NCBI GenBank assembly: GCA_015680685.1
Contig: MNCI01006964.1
Span: forward strand, 571,810-635,809
DNA length: 64,000 nt
Reading direction: 5' to 3'
DNA from: Gnetum montanum
Lineage: Eukaryota; Streptophyta; Gnetopsida; Gnetales; Gnetaceae
The stretch's first letter is position 1; the number at the start of each line of letters is the position of its first letter. The translations under genes were made by a program, and so were the position numbers. This document shows positions 48,641 to 60,470 of this stretch, piece after piece. Under the pieces are notes generated by a model, which saw only the letters and a list, made by a program, of their open reading frames with translations, was not told the origin of the DNA and did no database searches.

Positions 48641-49737
48641 GGGTAGTCGGACAAGTGTTGTTTTAATATGGTCGAATGCTTCTTGGCACTATGGAGTCCA
48701 TTCAAAATGGACGTTCTTGCGTAGCAAGTGGTTCATAGGTTTTAACTTGTCTGTTAGTTTTTCTATGAAACATCTGATGAACTGTAATCTACCTTGTAGA
48801 CCTCGACGTTCGGTAAGGTTGCTAGCTGGTTTTAAGTTTGTTATGGCCGTAACTTTATCGGGGNTAGCGATTGTAGCATGTAGTCTCTAAAAATGAATGT
48901 CATCGTCCTTTGATATGTGGCCCCAGCATTCTTGAGACCGAAGGACATCATTGTATAACAAAAGGTTCCCCATGGTGTCATAAAAGTAGTCTAGAGCTGA
49001 TGCTCCAGGTTAATGCGTATTTGGTTGTATCCTGAGAAACCATCCATAAAAGATAATAGGGCATGCCCAGCGGTCGAGTCAAGAAGTTGATCGATGCTAG
49101 GTAGGGGAAAATCATCTTTTATGGTTGCAACATTTAGATCCTGGAAGTCAATGCATATGCGAATACTTCCATTCTTTTTTGGGACTATGACCATGTTGGA
49201 TACCCAATCGGCATAATCAACAGCCCGAATGAAACTAGCTTGACAAAGTTTGGTGATTTCATTGTGAACCACCAATGCTACCTCAGTTTTAACCTTTTGT
49301 ACCTTTTGTTTTACAGGTCTCAATTTTGGATCAAGGATAATATTATGCTGGACGATTCGAGGATCCAATCCGAGCATGTCCGTGTATGAGCACACGAATG
49401 CTTTTATGTTGTCCCTAAGCACATCCTCTATGTCTTTGGCCAGTTGAGGTTGAAGTAATGTACTTAGTTTTAATGTTTTAATTTCTCCATCGTGCATGGC
49501 GATGGGGGTTTTGGTCAACAGGTCCTCGATGATGTTTTCAGCTTCTATGTCAAGGGGCTTTGTCATACCTTTGTAGTTATCTAGCATTTTCTGTGTTGAG
49601 GCTATGACTGCGTCGTCTGTTGGTAAGCTTAAGTGGATGAGATTTATATCGATGTTTCTCGCGATCTTTCCATACAACCCATCGATGATTAATGGTGCGG
49701 ATAAATGCTGACAATCCATCGGGCTTGCTCCTGCCAA
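48640..49737 (-). pseudogene. A reverse transcriptase, catalytic box missing
   Basis: DWVSNMVIVPKKNGSIRIC and FMDGFSGYNQI (first catalytic Asp) are intact at 49,200-49,010. After ATYQR (about 48,925) and FRDYML the sequence passes at the ambiguous base 48,864 directly to DKVTAI and NLKPASNLTERRG, so the segment carrying YxDD and the following 60-odd residues is absent, with a frame change. Upstream, CTCTCTGTTTATTGGCAG (near 49,755-49,735, minus strand) looks like a 3' splice site, recalling the PR-RT intron of Ogre elements. Confidence 0.85.
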
Positions 49738-49804
49738 TAAACAGAGAGCATAATGAGCTAATAGGTATTGTTTGATGTTCTTTGGCAGCGTAAGTCATGT
49801 GTAC

Positions 49805-50000
49805 ATGCATGATGGTAGTTTATCGTCACACCGGGACCCATGGCAATTTAAGGCCTTACCGAGCCATGGGTGGTAGTTTAAGGCCTTACCAGGCCGGATG
49901 TGGTAGTTTAAGGCCTTACCGGGCCGAACGTGATCCGTAGGTGGCAGTTTAAGGCCTTACTGGGCCGCCATGGCAGTTTAAGGCCATACCGGGCCAGATA
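49805..50000. repeat. GGCAGTTTAAGGCC minisatellite between RT and antisense gene
   Basis: Five to six units of the type GGTAGTTTAAGGCCTTACCGGGCC (20-40 bp spacing). On the element strand: GGCCTTAAACTACCAC, sharing AAACTACCAC with the B array at 24,873. Confidence 0.9.
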
Positions 50001-51448
50001 ATGTACACAAGAGAGTTTGCGCTAGAATGTTCGGTGTGGACATCTGAAGTTGGTTTACAAGGGAATTAGGATGTGGTAGCATTTATTTTATTTTAAATAT
50101 ATATATATATATATTAAACAAATTTGATTAAAATGAGTGATAAATAGAATAAAAAGAGACAAAGTGCAAGGCGGCGGCAGCAGAGGTGCACGGAGCACTA
50201 TATATAGGGGTAGGGGTGTCATTTGTAAGCATTGTGAACTGGAAGCAAACCAAGAAGGAGCGTAAAATTCGAGCGTAAGCATAAACCCTTAGTGTAAGCG
50301 TAAAAAGTGAGCGTAGGCGTAAACCACTAAACCCTGAGTGTAAGCATAAATGACCAAACCCCAGCATAAACCTCCCCGGCGTAAGCGTAAACTTTCAACT
50401 CCAACGTAGTAGTTCAGCTTGAGCGTAGAGACTCAGATCCTGGGGTAGAGGCTCAGCATAGGCGTGAGTGGTTTCGATCCTCAGCATAAACCTATCGATC
50501 CCAGCATAGAGGACACTGAAATAGGCAAGGGCAAGGAGGTGGAAGGCTAGGGGAGAAAGGAGCCTAATCTGACTTTCGTGGAGGAGAGCGAGGCCATGAT
50601 GCAGTGTTTGCCTAGGCCGAGGGTTCCATCATGGCCCGGATCATCACATAAGTAAGCTCTAATCCTTCCTCTGTTAGTTATTTTCATCTATACATATTAT
50701 TTTGGCATAGACGGTTTCCATAGCGTAGAGGGTTTTGACGTATACGCCCAGCGTAGAGGGTTTCAGCGTATACGCCCAGCGTAAAGGGCCTGTACGCTGA
50801 GCATAGAAGGTTTCCTTGGCATACAGCGTAGACATTTCGAATAGTGTGTAGCGTATATGACTTTGAAAATATGAAGCGTGGACGATTTTTTCATTGTGTA
50901 GCGTAAATGATTTTCACATCGTATATGCTGACTTTTATCACGGCGTATACGCTGACTGTTTACACAGTGTTCAGCATAAACTGTTTACACAGTGTTCAAC
51001 GTAAACTGTTTACATAGCATATACACTAAAGGGTTTTATGGCGTATATGCTGAGAATTTTTACAGCGTATACGCGGCATGTGAATAGTTTGTTCTTTTTC
51101 AGGTGGCGTATAGCGTAGACCTATTTTCATGGCAAGAACTGTTTTCACAGCGTAAACTAGTTTTACAGCATATAGGCCAACTGCAAATAAGTGCGGACAC
51201 TTTGTTGGTAGCGTATACGCCAAGTTAAACAGCTTTTGACAGCATATATGCCAAGTTAAGTAGCATATACGCCAAGTTAAGTAGTGTATACTCCAAGCGT
51301 AAATAATTTTGACAGCGTATACGCCTAGCGTATACACCAAGCATAAATAGTTAGTAATTTTTCTAAGTATCAGCCTACAATATGAAATTTTTTTTTCATC
51401 TCATTTTCATGCATGGATACTTTATCATGGCATTTTGGTTGATTGCAG
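50001..51448 (+). promoter_or_regulatory. Candidate promoter and 5' region of the antisense gene
   Basis: Immediately 5' of the first certain exon. CTATATATAGG at 50,198-50,208 is a good TATA-box candidate on the gene's strand; a (TA)n run lies at 50,096-50,114. 50,260-51,350 is saturated with GCGTAA and GCGTATACGC words (perfect GCGTATACGC at 51,065-51,074 and 51,315-51,324). A possible first exon (ATGATG at 50,595) ends at a GTAAG at 50,652, but its phase does not fit the next exon, so the start codon is unresolved. Confidence 0.45.
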
Positions 51449-54400
51449 GGAACTGAACCTGTTCTCCTGGTAGTTGAGCTAGTGGGGGTACTGACGTGGT
51501 TTGGCCCCATTGACGCTGATGAGCCTACCCCTGATCTCACCATTGACAACAACGGGGTCTGGTTCAGGGAAGGAGTGTGCGAATTCCTTGCCTTTATCTT
51601 GGATAGGTTTAAAGTTGTGGTCTAGTCACATCTAAGTGAACAAGTGGCATGAAGCATGCTTGAGGCCATGTTGCCGAGAGCTTTCGAGGGCATCACGGTT
51701 TTTATGGAAGACATTGACGAGGGGCCGCTTGTGATCGAGGGTGGTCCCTCTAGCAGGCCCAGGTCAACTTGCCCGTTAGCGCACGTGTGGGCCCAATTTA
51801 CACGAGGATGTGATTATCCGAATAACACCTTGTTTTTAGCTGCGCGTGCACACACGCTGTTCCAGAACCCTCCTGGCACAGTGTACTGGGTAGATAGGTA
51901 AGATTGTTTAAGCTTGTCATTTCTGTCTCTCTATTTTTTTTATTTAGTTTCTGTCCCTATTTTGACGACCGTTCTTTTGCAGGCCCCAAGTTAACCAAGA
52001 CGGAACATATATTGATGATGATGGGCTTGCCCTAGTCCATACCACTCTAGAAACCTTTATGGTGGGTCCCACCCTTCGTGGAGCTATGTTAGCTCAAACC
52101 AAGGGTGATCTTGTCCATTTTCACAAACATTTTTCTAGAGCATTTGTGCAATGCATAGCTTGTGGATGGTTATATGGAGATTGGTCGCCTAAGGGACCAA
52201 TTTTTCCTCGTGACTCTGACTTGGGTAGCACCTCTAAGTCCACCACTGAAGGTAAGAGACAATATTCTCTAGATGTATTAACGTGTTTGTATGACTGCCA
52301 TGGGTTATACTGATGTGATGATTTCGAATTGTATCTACAGTTGATGTCCCTCCTGACAGAGACCCTATCACAACTGGACGAACTAAGAGTATGCTCTCTA
52401 TGAAGTTTGGGGAGATCAATAAGGCTCATAAATGGTTGCGCACTCATGCCCCGCCGTCCGTCGTCCGTTGTTTAGGTGACGCCGGCCTTATGGAGCTCTT
52501 TACAACTCCGAGCCTTGATGTATCAATAGCCGAAATGATCGAAATGGTCGATTCGTTTGACAAATCCATCTCGTACTATAGCATCTAGATTAAGGGTGTT
52601 AAGATAGTTTTCCATTTGTCACCTGAATTCTTTTCGAACCTATTTGGTGTACCGACGGATGGCGTGGACGTAGTTTTGGATAGGGCTCATAAAGAGCTTC
52701 ATATCATACGTGAGCTGGAGGACTGGTTGGGTGTTACCAAGGGTGCTAAGGGATTCCCTATGTAGGGGAAGTCAAAGGTTGAAGAAGTTAATGAATTATA
52801 TCCCCTGTTTAGGGCATGGGTATTCCCTAAATTCCTTTCCTAGGTGCGTAGTCTTGGTGTTGATGTTGTGCGTATTATGCGAACCATCCTAGAAATCAGA
52901 ATGCGTTATAACTAAGCCCAATTTTTGTTATCGGGCCTTAATAAGGAGATAGTGTGATTGTGCTCAAATGTCAAGGTGCAGTCCCACTTTACCTTTGCAT
53001 TCTTTGCTAGTTATATGCACCGCTTAACCAAGTTTCTGGTGGTTTGCGCGGACAACAAATATGTTCTGTGGGATCAAGGTCAATTATCCTGCCTATGGAT
53101 CAACCATTTGTTTGAAATAGCCGAGTCCCAAGATGCGCCCAAGGGAATTGATGAATCTATATCTATCATGATAGGGGGGTCATCTGGTACCTCAATCCAC
53201 ACATGTGACAGTGTAGGATTGGAACCAGACGACGTGCCTTATACTGCCAAGAGAGCAGAATGGGTCATCAAAGAGACCATCGGTAAGCCTAAGTCAAAGG
53301 TAACAAAGCGTGAACGTTCAACCAAGGAGGCCTCAAATGTGGACAAGCCATGGGTGAAGCGCATACAGTTCAAGATGCCTGTCCGAGGTAAGTAAACTCA
53401 GTATTCTTATTGCTTTTTTCATCTTATTCATAATTTTTTATTTTGACTGCTTACGTGTCACTGATGCCTTCAGACCTGACTCGAGAAGTGAGGAGGCAGG
53501 AATTAGAGACTATCATTGAAGAGGAGGAAACTACAATGGAGTTAGTGACCAATGAGGAAGAGGCTGGCAAGGACCAGGCAGATGAAACAGAGGAGCTACG
53601 GGAAGACACCGTGGAGACTGAACTGGTGGATGACCAGAGTGGTGTCAATGAAATGTTCAGTAGCTTCCTCAAAGGAAGGCTGGACCTTGGCAACCCTCCA
53701 AACCCAGAAGGGGAGAGGGAACACGGTATTTTTTCTTTTATTTTATTGCATCGCTTTATGAGTTCTTGTTTTCATGGTATTTTATTTTTATGTTTTCATT
53801 GCTTCCAGACAAAGGTAGTGAAACCAAAACAATGCAGCTGGACATGCCCATGAAAATGGTGCCCCATGAAAGGACCATAGAGGTTAGTCCATCTCGTACT
53901 CGTGGACCATTTACTTGGACAGAGATGCCAAGTAAAATGGATTTTGTGTCTGGTATCACTGAGGAAGTTGTTGAATGTATTCAGGAGGCCCACCCTGAGA
54001 TAGGTATAAATGTTCAGAGTTTTTTACAACTTTAGAGTTTCACACCCCTTTTTTTTTGTTTTAGCGTTCGTTCTTTCTGTGTGCGTAGGTGCCAAACTGA
54101 GGTGGGATCCATCTGAGATAGTTAACATTAAGAGTTTACCCACGCTATCCCTAGAAGTCGAGCAAGTACCAAGGCCATTTTATGAGGAGGTGGCAAAAGG
54201 TCTTGTACACAACGCCAAATCGCTTTGGACTTGTAGGTGTTCCAATGGACTTGCAAGTTCAATCAAAGGAGAAAGAAGTTTCTGAGTTGTCAGTCGAGCG
54301 TGATGACCTCAAGGCTCGGTATGAGTTCACCTCTACTAAACTAAGTAGTGATCGTTCTTGGCAGACTTCCGAGGTCACGTATACTAGATACTAGAACCTA

Positions 54401-55061
54401 CTCAATCGCCATGCGTCACTAACTCAGAAACTAGCAGAGCATAAGGCCTAGGTGGATTTATTGAACCTCAAGTGTCAATATTGGAAGACTTTCACTTCCA
54501 AGGCACGCAAATGGGGTCAGGATGAAAAGAACCACAAGCATCATTATAAGAAATCATTGAAACAGGTATCTATTGAAAAGCATCAGCTTGAGGTGTTTGT
54601 GGAGGGTCTGGGTCTGCACTATGCATTTGATACCTTTGCTCAAAATACAACTGTTGAGATGGAATCGCCTACAAGGGTGATTAAAACTACTTCTAGGGAG
54701 GTGTCTGTGGGTGAATTCCCTTTAAAGTGTCCTACCTAGTCAGCTGTTGATTAGGGGAAGGCCTTGGCAGATGTCGACCTAGGCCTTGATGGGATCGATT
54801 GGACCAGTGTCTCAGAAGAGGAAATCCTTCGCCGACTGGAATTTGACTTAGGGGGATCCTCTGCAGTAAGCATTTTGTTATTATGAAATCGGTTCACTGA
54901 ATAATGTTTGAAAGTTTTTTCTTTTGTCCATATGTTAATTGTTTCTTTTGTATTTTCAGGATCGAGGCGATGATGATGTCCAAGAAGCTGGCCCCAGTGG
55001 AGTGGAGGCCCATGACACTAGCGGATCCAAAGGGGATGATCCTCCCATCCCGGATGTTTGA
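51449..55061 (+). pseudogene. Antisense multi-exon gene of element A, best copy (unknown function)
   Basis: Seven exons read by eye: 51,449-51,897, 51,983-52,251, 52,341-53,387, 53,474-53,725, 53,809-54,003, 54,089-54,865, 54,960-55,061; every intron is GT...AG with a pyrimidine tract and phases match. About 1,030 codons, ending PIPDV-TGA. Landmarks: CGWLYGDWSPKGP (exon 2), GLMELFTTPS, LFGVPTDG, LYPLFRAWVFPK, SHFTFAFFASY and LGLEPDD-like VGLEPDDVPY (exon 3), acidic exon 4, MPSKMDFVSGI (exon 5), coiled-coil KARKWGQDEKNHKHHYKK (exon 6), acidic tail. No signal peptide or membrane segment seen. Eleven in-frame stops read (eight TAG) and one frameshift in exon 6. It lies opposite to gag-pol between PR and RT. 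Not a gag, pol or env domain I know; Tat elements such as Grande have an antisense ORF, but after integrase. Confidence 0.85.
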
Positions 55062-55139
55062 TTTTTTCTTCAAAATTGTTCTGACTCAGATTTATACGTG
55101 AATTGTAAATTGAGTGATTTGAGGTGTATTGAATGGATG

Positions 55140-55145
55140 AATAAA
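55140..55145 (+). terminator. AATAAA poly(A) signal of the antisense gene
   Basis: AATAAA 79 bases after the stop codon, followed by T-rich sequence (TTGACTCTTGTAATTG). Supports an independent transcript on the plus strand. Confidence 0.6.
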
Positions 55146-55399
55146 ATCATTTGACTCTTGTAATTGTACATCATTACATGTGTATCTATAAAAAAAAATT
55201 TGTTGATTTTGAGTTTAATTGTAAACACGAGACGACAATGTAAAGTATTTTGGTTTGTTTTTGTGGTTTAAGTGTAATGCATGGATGTAATCATAAGTAG
55301 GACTGAAAGATAATTGTGAAAATGGACAAGATGACAATGTAAGCGTAAATTCAGACAGTAAGCCAGAATGTGGAAGAAAAACAAAGTATAAGTGGGTGA

Positions 55400-55655
55400 T
55401 CTAGTTTAAGGCCATTTCGGGCCACATACGCACTATTTTAAGGCCATTTCAGGCCATATGCATAGTTTAAGGCCATTTTGGGCCCCAGCGTAAGCAAGAG
55501 ACGTTTCGAATGACCTAGGTGGATTCCTCGGTTGACCGACCATTTCTGATCATGGCTAGTTTTATGTCGTTGCAGACGTGATAGTTTAATGTCATTCCGG
55601 ACTTGGAATGTAGTTTAACATCATTTTGGACAGTTTGTAGTCTAATGTCATTTCA
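55400..55655. repeat. TAGTTTAAGGCC minisatellite between PR and antisense gene (A)
   Basis: About seven units: three of the type TTTAAGGCCATTTCGGGCC (55,402-55,482) and four of the type AGTTTAATGTCATTCCGGA (55,560-55,650). The latter are the same unit as the 27-bp array of B, in the same orientation relative to the element. Confidence 0.9.
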
Positions 55656-55668
55656 GAACAAGTGTTGT

Positions 55669-58600
55669 TTATTGATTTAGTAATTTTTTGATTTTTCTCA
55701 TTTTGACATTAGGCGATGCGTTAGCGGGTATGATTCTATATTCAACGTCCCCTTCGCTGATCACGTTGAATGGTAATTCAGCCCAAGGGACGTCTGATGG
55801 AATTGTTTCCGCGTTAGTGTTTTCTTGCACCTCAGCATGTATCATGGTTTCTGTGTTAATTCTGATTTCTAAGTGAGGCTGCGTATGTACAATGTTAGGC
55901 CCAGGTATTTTTGTTTTGGGTGGATCTTCCTTTACGTTTAAAGGATTATCGCCTATCATTTGTTGTTCATTTATGTCATGTTGTCTAGGCTCTTCAAGCT
56001 TAACCTTTGAGCCTTGATCTGTGTCTATGTATGATGAAATGATGGGTGTAGCAGCCTCCCCGTGTATAACAATTTCGCCACCTTCATAAGGCAGGTGAAA
56101 TTCTTGGTGTATAGGAGAAGAGACTGCTTTTAGTTGGGCTAACTAGGGCCTTCCCAAGATTAGGTTAAACCCTGGCATTTCATCAATCACCACAAAGTCA
56201 GCAGATGTGGGGAATTGATCACCCGCTATGAAGTCTAAAGTCACGGTGCCTTTGACTATCACACATGACCCACTGAATGATTTCAAGCATGTGGTGGCAG
56301 TTGGTCTGATTAGCTCTGTGAGCCCAAGTTGTTCGATGATGGGATATGGGACTACGTTTGTGGTAGCTCCATCATCTACATGGACCCTATGTATCATGAA
56401 TTGGTTTACCCGTATTGTTATGAACATAGGGGCTGTTGTTACCCCTCCCGTTTTCTCATCCAACTTGATGTTGTTATTGTGAAAACTTAGTGGCTTAGAA
56501 GTTAATCCTTGAGGCGAGTACATCATCGCATGAATTGAAGGTTCATTTGGAGGCAAGTCCTGGCTTATTGGGATAGATGTTAACATGTGCACCAAAGCTT
56601 CGTGATGTGTTTGAGATGTTAAAACTAGGTCATATAAGCTCAGTGAAGTGTTCTTCTGTTTGAGCACCTATGTGACCTGTGTTAGGGCTGTTGCTAGGTC
56701 TCTACTGTTTGGTGTGTGTTTATTGGTAGTGACTTGGTCCATTGGGCCCAACAGTTTTATTTCGTGCATCGTTGGTTTATCATTTTTTTTCAGAATTTTT
56801 GATTCAGGTGTATCATGTTTTCTGGATGATTCCCCCTCGTGACCTGTATTTGGTTTATCACTAGGTTGTGTCATGGGTATCGCATTTAATGGAGTAGGTT
56901 TAGGAGGTCCTAAGGCTAGCCGTTGATGCTCCTTTTCCAAGAGTTCACGTGTAAGCCTATCCGCTAAGCGTTCTCGCGTGTGACGCGGGGGCGCGGTTGG
57001 TTTTGAGGCCTCAGGTTGCCTTGGGATTCATACTACATATGGAGAAGGGCAGGGTTGCGGTTGGACAGTTGCGTGTGGTTGCGTGCCAGATTGGCTAGGC
57101 ACCTCGATGACATAGGGGCTTGGTTTATTTTGTGTTTGGGAAGTGGATGATTGGTGATCATTAGGACGTTTGGGTGTCCTAACGATGTATGGAGTTGGCC
57201 TAGCAAGAGGTTGTACCTCCGTTGTTGCGACCGTGGGTGGCACTTGGACTACATAAGGGGCAGGCCGAGTAGGAGGGGTTGGTGAGTATGCGGTAGCAAC
57301 AACGGAAGGTACGTGCACAACGTATAGCTTTTCGTGGGTCGGGGTGTTAGGAGTTCCTACGGCGGGGGGTACTCAGACAACATAAGGTTGCTATTTGGGG
57401 CATGAAGGTTGAGGCATGGGTGTTTGTACAATAGGCGAAATACACACTACGAATGGTTTATTAGGCATTTGCTAATCATGGTCAGAGTAGACGGTGTTAA
57501 TGCTAGATGTTTCAGCTTCGTTATCGAGGTAGATCATGTTAATGACGTACGATGCCTCTTTGGTATTTAGCAGATCTTTATACACACCCATGGCCTAGTT
57601 TTGCTGTTGGACTGGGTTGGCCTCATCAAAAGTGATTTGACCTCCGTCGATCATCCATTGTATGTCTTGTTTCAGGGTGAAACAGTAATCCGTGTCATGC
57701 CCATTACGTTGGTAATAGTCGCAAAAGTGGTCCATCCTAAAACATTTTGGTACTGGGGGTTCATCCAGCGTTGCTAAGCTTGGGTTCTGAACCAGTTGAT
57801 AGAATCGATCATGTCTCTGGATAGCAGCAGGGGATAACTGTTTATGTTTCATTAACCCAGCTTTCAGGAGTTGGTCAAAGAACTGCGATGGTTTCATGGG
57901 TAGTGGTGTGTATTGGGAGGATTCTTCCCTCTCGAAGTTTCTTGTACGATTTAGTATTGGACTTTGTGATGAGGACGATTTTGGTGAGGTCGCAGGAGTG
58001 GGTTTAGTGTAATTAATAGGGGAAATAGGCAGTTTTCTTTATTTTCCCATGTTTGCTTGCTATGTTTCTGCCAATGCTGCTATAGTTGTTTTAGCCTTTT
58101 CTTTATCTTTTTTACTCTGTTGATTCTTAAAGGCTAAATATGCAGGATCGTGGCTATTTTGGGTCTCCTCCTCTATGTTTTTAATCTGTACAAAGGCTTG
58201 ATTTAGGTTGCACGTGTTGAGATAATATAACTTGGATTTGAAAAAGTCGTTGACAGCCCCTTTTAGAATGGTGAGCAGATACGTCTGTGGGATCGGCTCG
58301 TGGAGCTCATTGAGAGAAGCACTCTACCTTTGGATGAATTTTTGTATGGGTTCTAGAGGTGCTTATTTGACCTGTATAAGACTGTCAAGTGTTGCTTCAG
58401 GTTTTAAGTTATACTTAAACTTGGTAATGAATTGATATAATAACTCCTCTAGAGAGAATATCGAGTTTCTTGGAAAGGCCCAATACCAATCAAGTGTTCT
58501 CCTTGCGAGGGACATAGGGAACACTCGCAAAATGGTGTGTGGCCATGCCTGAAGTAATGTGCATTCTAGTCCAAATGTTATAAGGTGAGAATTGGGGTTT

Positions 58601-59868
58601 GTCTCCCCATTATATTTAGTTAGCGTAGGCAATGATACACCTTTTGGTAAGGTTAGGGGCAGAATGGAAGAGCTAATGGGGTCATCGTGGTAAAAGTCCA
58701 CTACCTTCAACTCTCTGTCGGTAGCCGTCTTGAGGCGTTTGACCTCATTAGCTAGTTCCTGCATTAGTTTCTTAGCATCAGCCCAGTCCTGAGCACTAGG
58801 TGAGATGGCAGGTTGGGGATGTGGTACGGTGTACAGATTGGATTGTTGAATAGTAGGTTGGAAGGCTGAAAGCTGTGTAGTTGGAGGTTGTACTTGTGGA
58901 ATATTTATAGCAGGTGGTATTAGAGGTGGCACATTGTGGGCAAGGGGTTGCTATTGTTATGGTTGTGCTTGGGGAATATTAGCTTGTAAGATTGCGTGAG
59001 GTGGTATGTTATAATGAGGGGGTTGATTTGATTGGGCCCCAATCGCTATCCATTGCCCGGTCATGTTTTGTGTTAGAATCCCCTGAACTTGTTGGGTTAC
59101 TGCTATGAAGGATGTTCCTTGGGTTTGGATGCGCGGTATGTAATGAGCAAATGTAGAGGCCGTTATTACGTGTAGCATTCTGATCACGCGGGGTGGGAAG
59201 GTCACTCCTACATTGTTTTGAGGGGGTTGCATTCATAAGAATGGGGGTGTTGTGGCTGCGGGAGGAATTGCGAGGGGAAGCATGTTGACTTGAACATCAG
59301 TTGCTAGAGGAATGGGGATGAGAGTGGCTACGTCTTGTTGAGGCACATGTGCTTGCATGATGTTCAATGGCTGGAGGGACGTAGTTTCGCCCATGAATGG
59401 GTGAAACAATGGGTTTATGTAATTTTGTGGGCTAAGGGTGTGGTATGAGTCTTCATGTTCGGATTGAGCTGCGAACTCATCCTCCTCTTCCGGTTGAGGA
59501 TTTACTACAGGCTAATCAAGAGACTAGCTCTTTTGCAGGAGGAGTTGTGTGATGAGCTCAGAGTAAGGCTTTGGAAGAGGGATGATATCGTATGGGGAAG
59601 AAATGAACTCTTGTCCTCCCCTGTAGAAAATTTCATATTTCCTCTTAACTTCCATTTTGGCTCGGTCCATGGCTAGGTCGGCTTGTATTTTCACGCATAT
59701 GAAATTGTACTGGTCTTGAGTTATGATGTTAGACGATGGGTTCCTCCCTTGCAATCTAAGGGACCGGCGAGGCCCCACTGTGGGTTGTATCACGGGCTGT
59801 TGAACGGCTGTGGTGCCTACAAGGTTTGTGACCTAGGTGGTTGTAGCAGTGGTGCTTGAGGTGTTCAT
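55669..59868 (-). pseudogene. A gag-protease polyprotein, single frame
   Basis: ATG at 59,868 (MNTSSTTATTT) opens a 1,400-codon frame with about ten stops and no frameshift. Domains: N-terminal YNFICVKIQADL (about 59,700); Pro/Gln-rich stretch (59,450-58,800); capsid-like core with VVDFYHDDPISSS, LTKYNGETNPNSH and LDWYWAFP (58,720-58,470); zinc-knuckle-like FCDYYQRNGHDTDYC (about 57,725-57,680); a linker of about eight P-Y/F-V-V/I repeats (57,480-57,020); protease with VHVDDGATTNVV (about 56,390), VTLDFIAGDQFP and FNLILGRP; tail to 55,669 (KMRKIKKLLNQ). The N-terminal YNFICV domain is shared with B and D. The stop after PR must be bypassed or spliced out to reach RT. Confidence 0.9.
57020..57480 (-). 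other. PYVV repeat linker inside A gag-PR
   Basis: Coding repeat: PYVVQVPP, PYIVRTPK, PYVIEVPS, YVVHVPS, PFVVCISP and similar, spaced 15-35 residues apart by Pro/Thr-rich sequence. B has the same kind (PFVICVPP, PFVIRVPK), so it is a conserved part of the family's gag-PR linker. Confidence 0.8.
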
Positions 59869-60470
59869 GGTGAATGGTCGAGACTATGACACAGTGAAGG
59901 GATATGAAACTTGTATACCTGGTGTGGTGTAAACTTACGTTGGTGGCATACAGCGTATAAACTGGGTCTTAGCATATAAGCTTCAACTACCAGCGTATAA
60001 GGGCAGCGTATAGGTATACAACGTATAGCGGCAGCGTAGAGAATCTACGGCATAAAGCGTATAGCATATATGCTAAGCAGTGTATACAGCATCAACGTAC
60101 AGCGTAAACAGGGTTATAGCGTACAAAGTGTAGTGTATACGGACGGCAGCGTAAACAAGTTTACGACGTAGGGCATAGACAGAGTCAGCTCAAGGCGTGT
60201 ACAGGGTAAGAGTATAGCATAGATAGGGTCTACAGCGTATAGCAGATAGTGTATACTCAACAGTGTAGATGCTGGGAATTTTACAGATGGAGTTGGCGTA
60301 AGCTCAGCAGTGTAGACGCTGGGACGTATGCAGACAGTATGTTTTAAACCCTCAATGGCATAGATGTGGGGAAATGTGCAGATAGGGTGAGCGTATGTTC
60401 AACAACGTAGACTTGCAGCAACGTAGATGCTGGGAGTTCTGAAGCACAGTAAGTTTTAAGGTAGTTTCAG
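59869..60470 (-). other. A leader with GCGTA-type repeats
   Basis: Untranslated leader between gag and primer site. 59,950-60,440 repeats AGCGTATA, GCGTAAACAG and GTAGA(T/C)GCTGGGA words, the same vocabulary as the A LTR and the 50.3-51.3 kb block. Confidence 0.6.
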
